Positions 4,855-6,591 of a DNA stretch of 6,591 nt are shown piece after piece. The translations under genes were made by a program, and so were the position numbers. The stretch's first letter is position 1. The number at the start of each line of letters is the position of its first letter. The notes under the pieces are model-generated. The model made no database searches, was not told where the DNA came from, and saw nothing but the letters and a program-made list of their open reading frames with translations. The stretch comes from Deltaproteobacteria bacterium (lineage in GTDB: Bacteria > UBA10199 > DSSB01), in NCBI GenBank assembly GCA_020440745.1, contig JAGRNM010000076.1, positions 1 through 6,591 of the forward strand. The letters are read 5' to 3'.

Positions 4855-6590
4855 TGGAGAGATCAGAGCCCTTTGGGCGTTATCAATTGGTTGAAAAGTT
4901 GGCAACTGGCGGCATGGCAGAGATCTTTAAAGCCAAGTTGCTAGGTATTGAAGGCTTTGAAAAAACCCTGGTGATCAAGAGAATTTTGCCCTTTTGGTCC
5001 GAACGCCAGGATTTTGTCACCATGTTGGTTGATGAAGCCAAGGTTTTAGTTCATCTCAATCATCCCAATATTGTTCAAGTCTACGAATTAGGCCGTGTGG
5101 ACAACACTTACTTTATTGCCATGGAGTATGTGGAAGGGGTGGATCTTCGTCAATTAATTAAAAAAACCCAATCTCTAGATCAGGATTTAAGCCAAGAAGT
5201 GGCTTTATCTATTATGATCAAGTCCTTAGAGGGACTGCAATACGCCCATGAGAGAAGTGTGGGAGAAACAGGTCACTTAGGAATTGTGCACCGTGATATT
5301 AGCCCTCAAAATATCCTATTAAGCTTTCAAGGGGATGTTAAGGTCACTGACTTTGGCATTGCTAAAGCAGTAACCCAAAGTCACGAGACTCAAACAGGAG
5401 TTTTAAAAGGAAAATACGCCTACATGGCTCCGGAACAGGCTTTGGGTTTGGAAGTTGATAGACGCACTGACCTCTTTGCCTGCGGGATTGTGCTCTACGA
5501 AATGCTTTTGGGTGATCGTCCTTTTAAAGGCAAGAGTGATATTGAGATCTTAGATCATGTGCGCAAAGCCGAGGTGCCTTGGCCAGAGGAAAAATTAAAA
5601 AACCTCTATCCGGGTTTGGACGAAGTCTTAAAACAAGCTTTAGCCTCCGATCCTAAAAAACGTTATCAAAGCGCTGAGGACTTTAGAGATGCTTTGGATC
5701 ATTGTATTCCTCCTGGTAAGCGCCTTAGTTCCAGCCGTCTTGCCAACTATTTAAAAGATTTATTTAAAGAAGAAATTTTACAAAAACGGGCCAAGGCTAG
5801 TCAGAGCCAAGCGACAGCTACTCCTAGTCGCAGACAAACCATGGTAGCGCCGGAGCCAGGTGATCAGACCGTTTCTTTAGTAGAATCCAAAGAAGGTCAG
5901 GCCCTAAAAGAGTCTAAGGGTCCAGTAGAACAAGCTGTTTTAGAAAAAGAGATTCAAGGACCTGTTAAAAAGTCTAAGCTTTATATTGGAATAGTTTTTG
6001 TATTTCTTGTTTTACTAGGAGGTCTTAGCGCTTACTGGCTAGATTGGATTCCCAAAAATTTTATCCAAATCAACCTAGATCCGCCAACTCCCCAACCTAA
6101 GGTGCCAGCCGGACCGGACAAGCCTAACGAGCAGGTCTTAGCTGATTTAGCTAAACAACCAGACCTTTTATTGCTAACTAATTTTGAGCTTAGGTTAGTC
6201 CCAAAAGAAGCTAATTTTGTGGCCAGCTATCAAAAAGAAGGAAAAGAGCAAAAGTTGGAAGGCAAGGGGGTCGTGCGTTTGGAGGCTTTAGAAAAGGGCA
6301 CTGAAATTAAAGTAAAGGCTTCTTTAGAAGGTTATATTGATGAGAGCAAAACTTATTCTATTAAGGAGGCGGGCGGCCAAGTAAAAGAGGTGCTAGAGTT
6401 AAAAAAGTTGCCTGATACGGGTTCTATTAGTGTGAGTGTTTATCCCTGGGGTAATATTTCGATTGCAGGGGCGAGTTATGCTTCTACACAGTCTGCTTCT
6501 CGAGAAGTTAAGGTAGGGACCCATAGTGTACAGGTCTCCCATCCCGACTGGGGAACCGTTTCAGCCAGTGTTAGGGTAAGGCCTGGTGGT
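4854..6590 (+). CDS. Transmembrane Ser/Thr protein kinase with PEGA-like extracytoplasmic domains, 3' partial
   Basis: The frame is open for 579 codons to the right edge. The kinase domain covers residues 9-285 with all key residues: a glycine loop LATGGMAEIF (16-25), the ATP-anchoring Lys42 in VIKR, helix-C Glu61, HRDISPQN (146-153, catalytic Asp148 and Asn153), DFG (166-168), APE (192-194) and DLFACG (206-211). The loop has Ala17 and Ala22 at two usual Gly positions, a variant common in myxobacterial kinases. A charged linker (286-372) with QTMV and QTVS motifs leads to one membrane segment (about 376-395) and a Pro-rich stretch. Two beta-rich modules follow: 441-517, and a PEGA-like domain from 521 (TGSISVSVYPWG, then GTHSVQVSHPDWG). 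The kinase should face the cytoplasm and the PEGA part the periplasm. The ATG at 4854 is the first start after an in-frame stop at 4809. Substrate and signal are unknown. Confidence 0.9.
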   Translation, partial: MERSEPFGRYQLVEKLATGGMAEIFKAKLLGIEGFEKTLVIKRILPFWSERQDFVTMLVDEAKVLVHLNHPNIVQVYELGRVDNTYFIAMEYVEGVDLRQLIKKTQSLDQDLSQEVALSIMIKSLEGLQYAHERSVGETGHLGIVHRDISPQNILLSFQGDVKVTDFGIAKAVTQSHETQTGVLKGKYAYMAPEQALGLEVDRRTDLFACGIVLYEMLLGDRPFKGKSDIEILDHVRKAEVPWPEEKLKNLYPGLDEVLKQALASDPKKRYQSAEDFRDALDHCIPPGKRLSSSRLANYLKDLFKEEILQKRAKASQSQATATPSRRQTMVAPEPGDQTVSLVESKEGQALKESKGPVEQAVLEKEIQGPVKKSKLYIGIVFVFLVLLGGLSAYWLDWIPKNFIQINLDPPTPQPKVPAGPDKPNEQVLADLAKQPDLLLLTNFELRLVPKEANFVASYQKEGKEQKLEGKGVVRLEALEKGTEIKVKASLEGYIDESKTYSIKEAGGQVKEVLELKKLPDTGSISVSVYPWGNISIAGASYASTQSASREVKVGTHSVQVSHPDWGTVSASVRVRPGG

Positions 6591-6591
6591 A

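Noticed and set aside
4717..4944. Plus-strand frame spanning the terminator, the leader and the start of the kinase gene
   Set aside because: It starts inside the terminator hairpin, has no suitable ribosome binding site for its ATG at 4789, and overlaps the conserved kinase glycine loop in another frame.

Overview
The window reads as a chromosomal segment of a fairly AT-rich Gram-negative bacterium, most likely one of the lineages formerly grouped as Deltaproteobacteria (Bdellovibrionota, Myxococcota, SAR324 or relatives). Three things point there: a type II secretion gspL-gspM-gspN tail with the GspN form known from those groups, a small DUF4911-like protein, and a Ser/Thr kinase with the TGGMAE / HRDISPQN / PEGA layout common in myxobacteria and their relatives. 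The species cannot be named from the sequence.

Layout. Positions 2-2728 (+) hold the 3' end of a type II secretion operon: GspL (5' end cut off by the window), GspM and GspN, closely spaced and in the canonical order. GspL and GspM would form the inner-membrane assembly platform that links the secretion ATPase to the periplasmic parts. Next, 24 bases after gspN, comes rlmN (2753-3805, +), the radical-SAM 23S rRNA/tRNA adenine-C2 methyltransferase; it may have its own promoter and a leaderless start. On the minus strand a DUF4911-like gene (3797-4072) overlaps the 3' end of rlmN tail to tail. It lies directly behind a hairpin terminator and the initiator tRNA-fMet gene (4113-4186, minus), which has a recognisable promoter.

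The AT-rich gap 4187-4438 is a divergent control region. It holds the tRNA promoter on the minus strand and two candidate promoters plus a perfect palindrome on the plus strand, in front of a strongly expressed-looking 80-residue histone H1-like protein (4439-4681, 60% Lys+Arg). A strong terminator (4703-4739) closes that unit. A leader of about 115 bases with three copies of one 8-base motif, two direct and one inverted, precedes a transmembrane Ser/Thr protein kinase with PEGA-like extracytoplasmic domains (4854-6590). That kinase runs off the right edge.

Most of the window is recognisable housekeeping or envelope biology. I do not see a clear undescribed system. The points most worth a second look are the competing-hairpin leader of the kinase, the DUF4911 gene placed behind a tRNA terminator with no ribosome binding site, the U1-U72 initiator tRNA, the possible leaderless rlmN, and the palindrome at the promoter of the histone-like gene.
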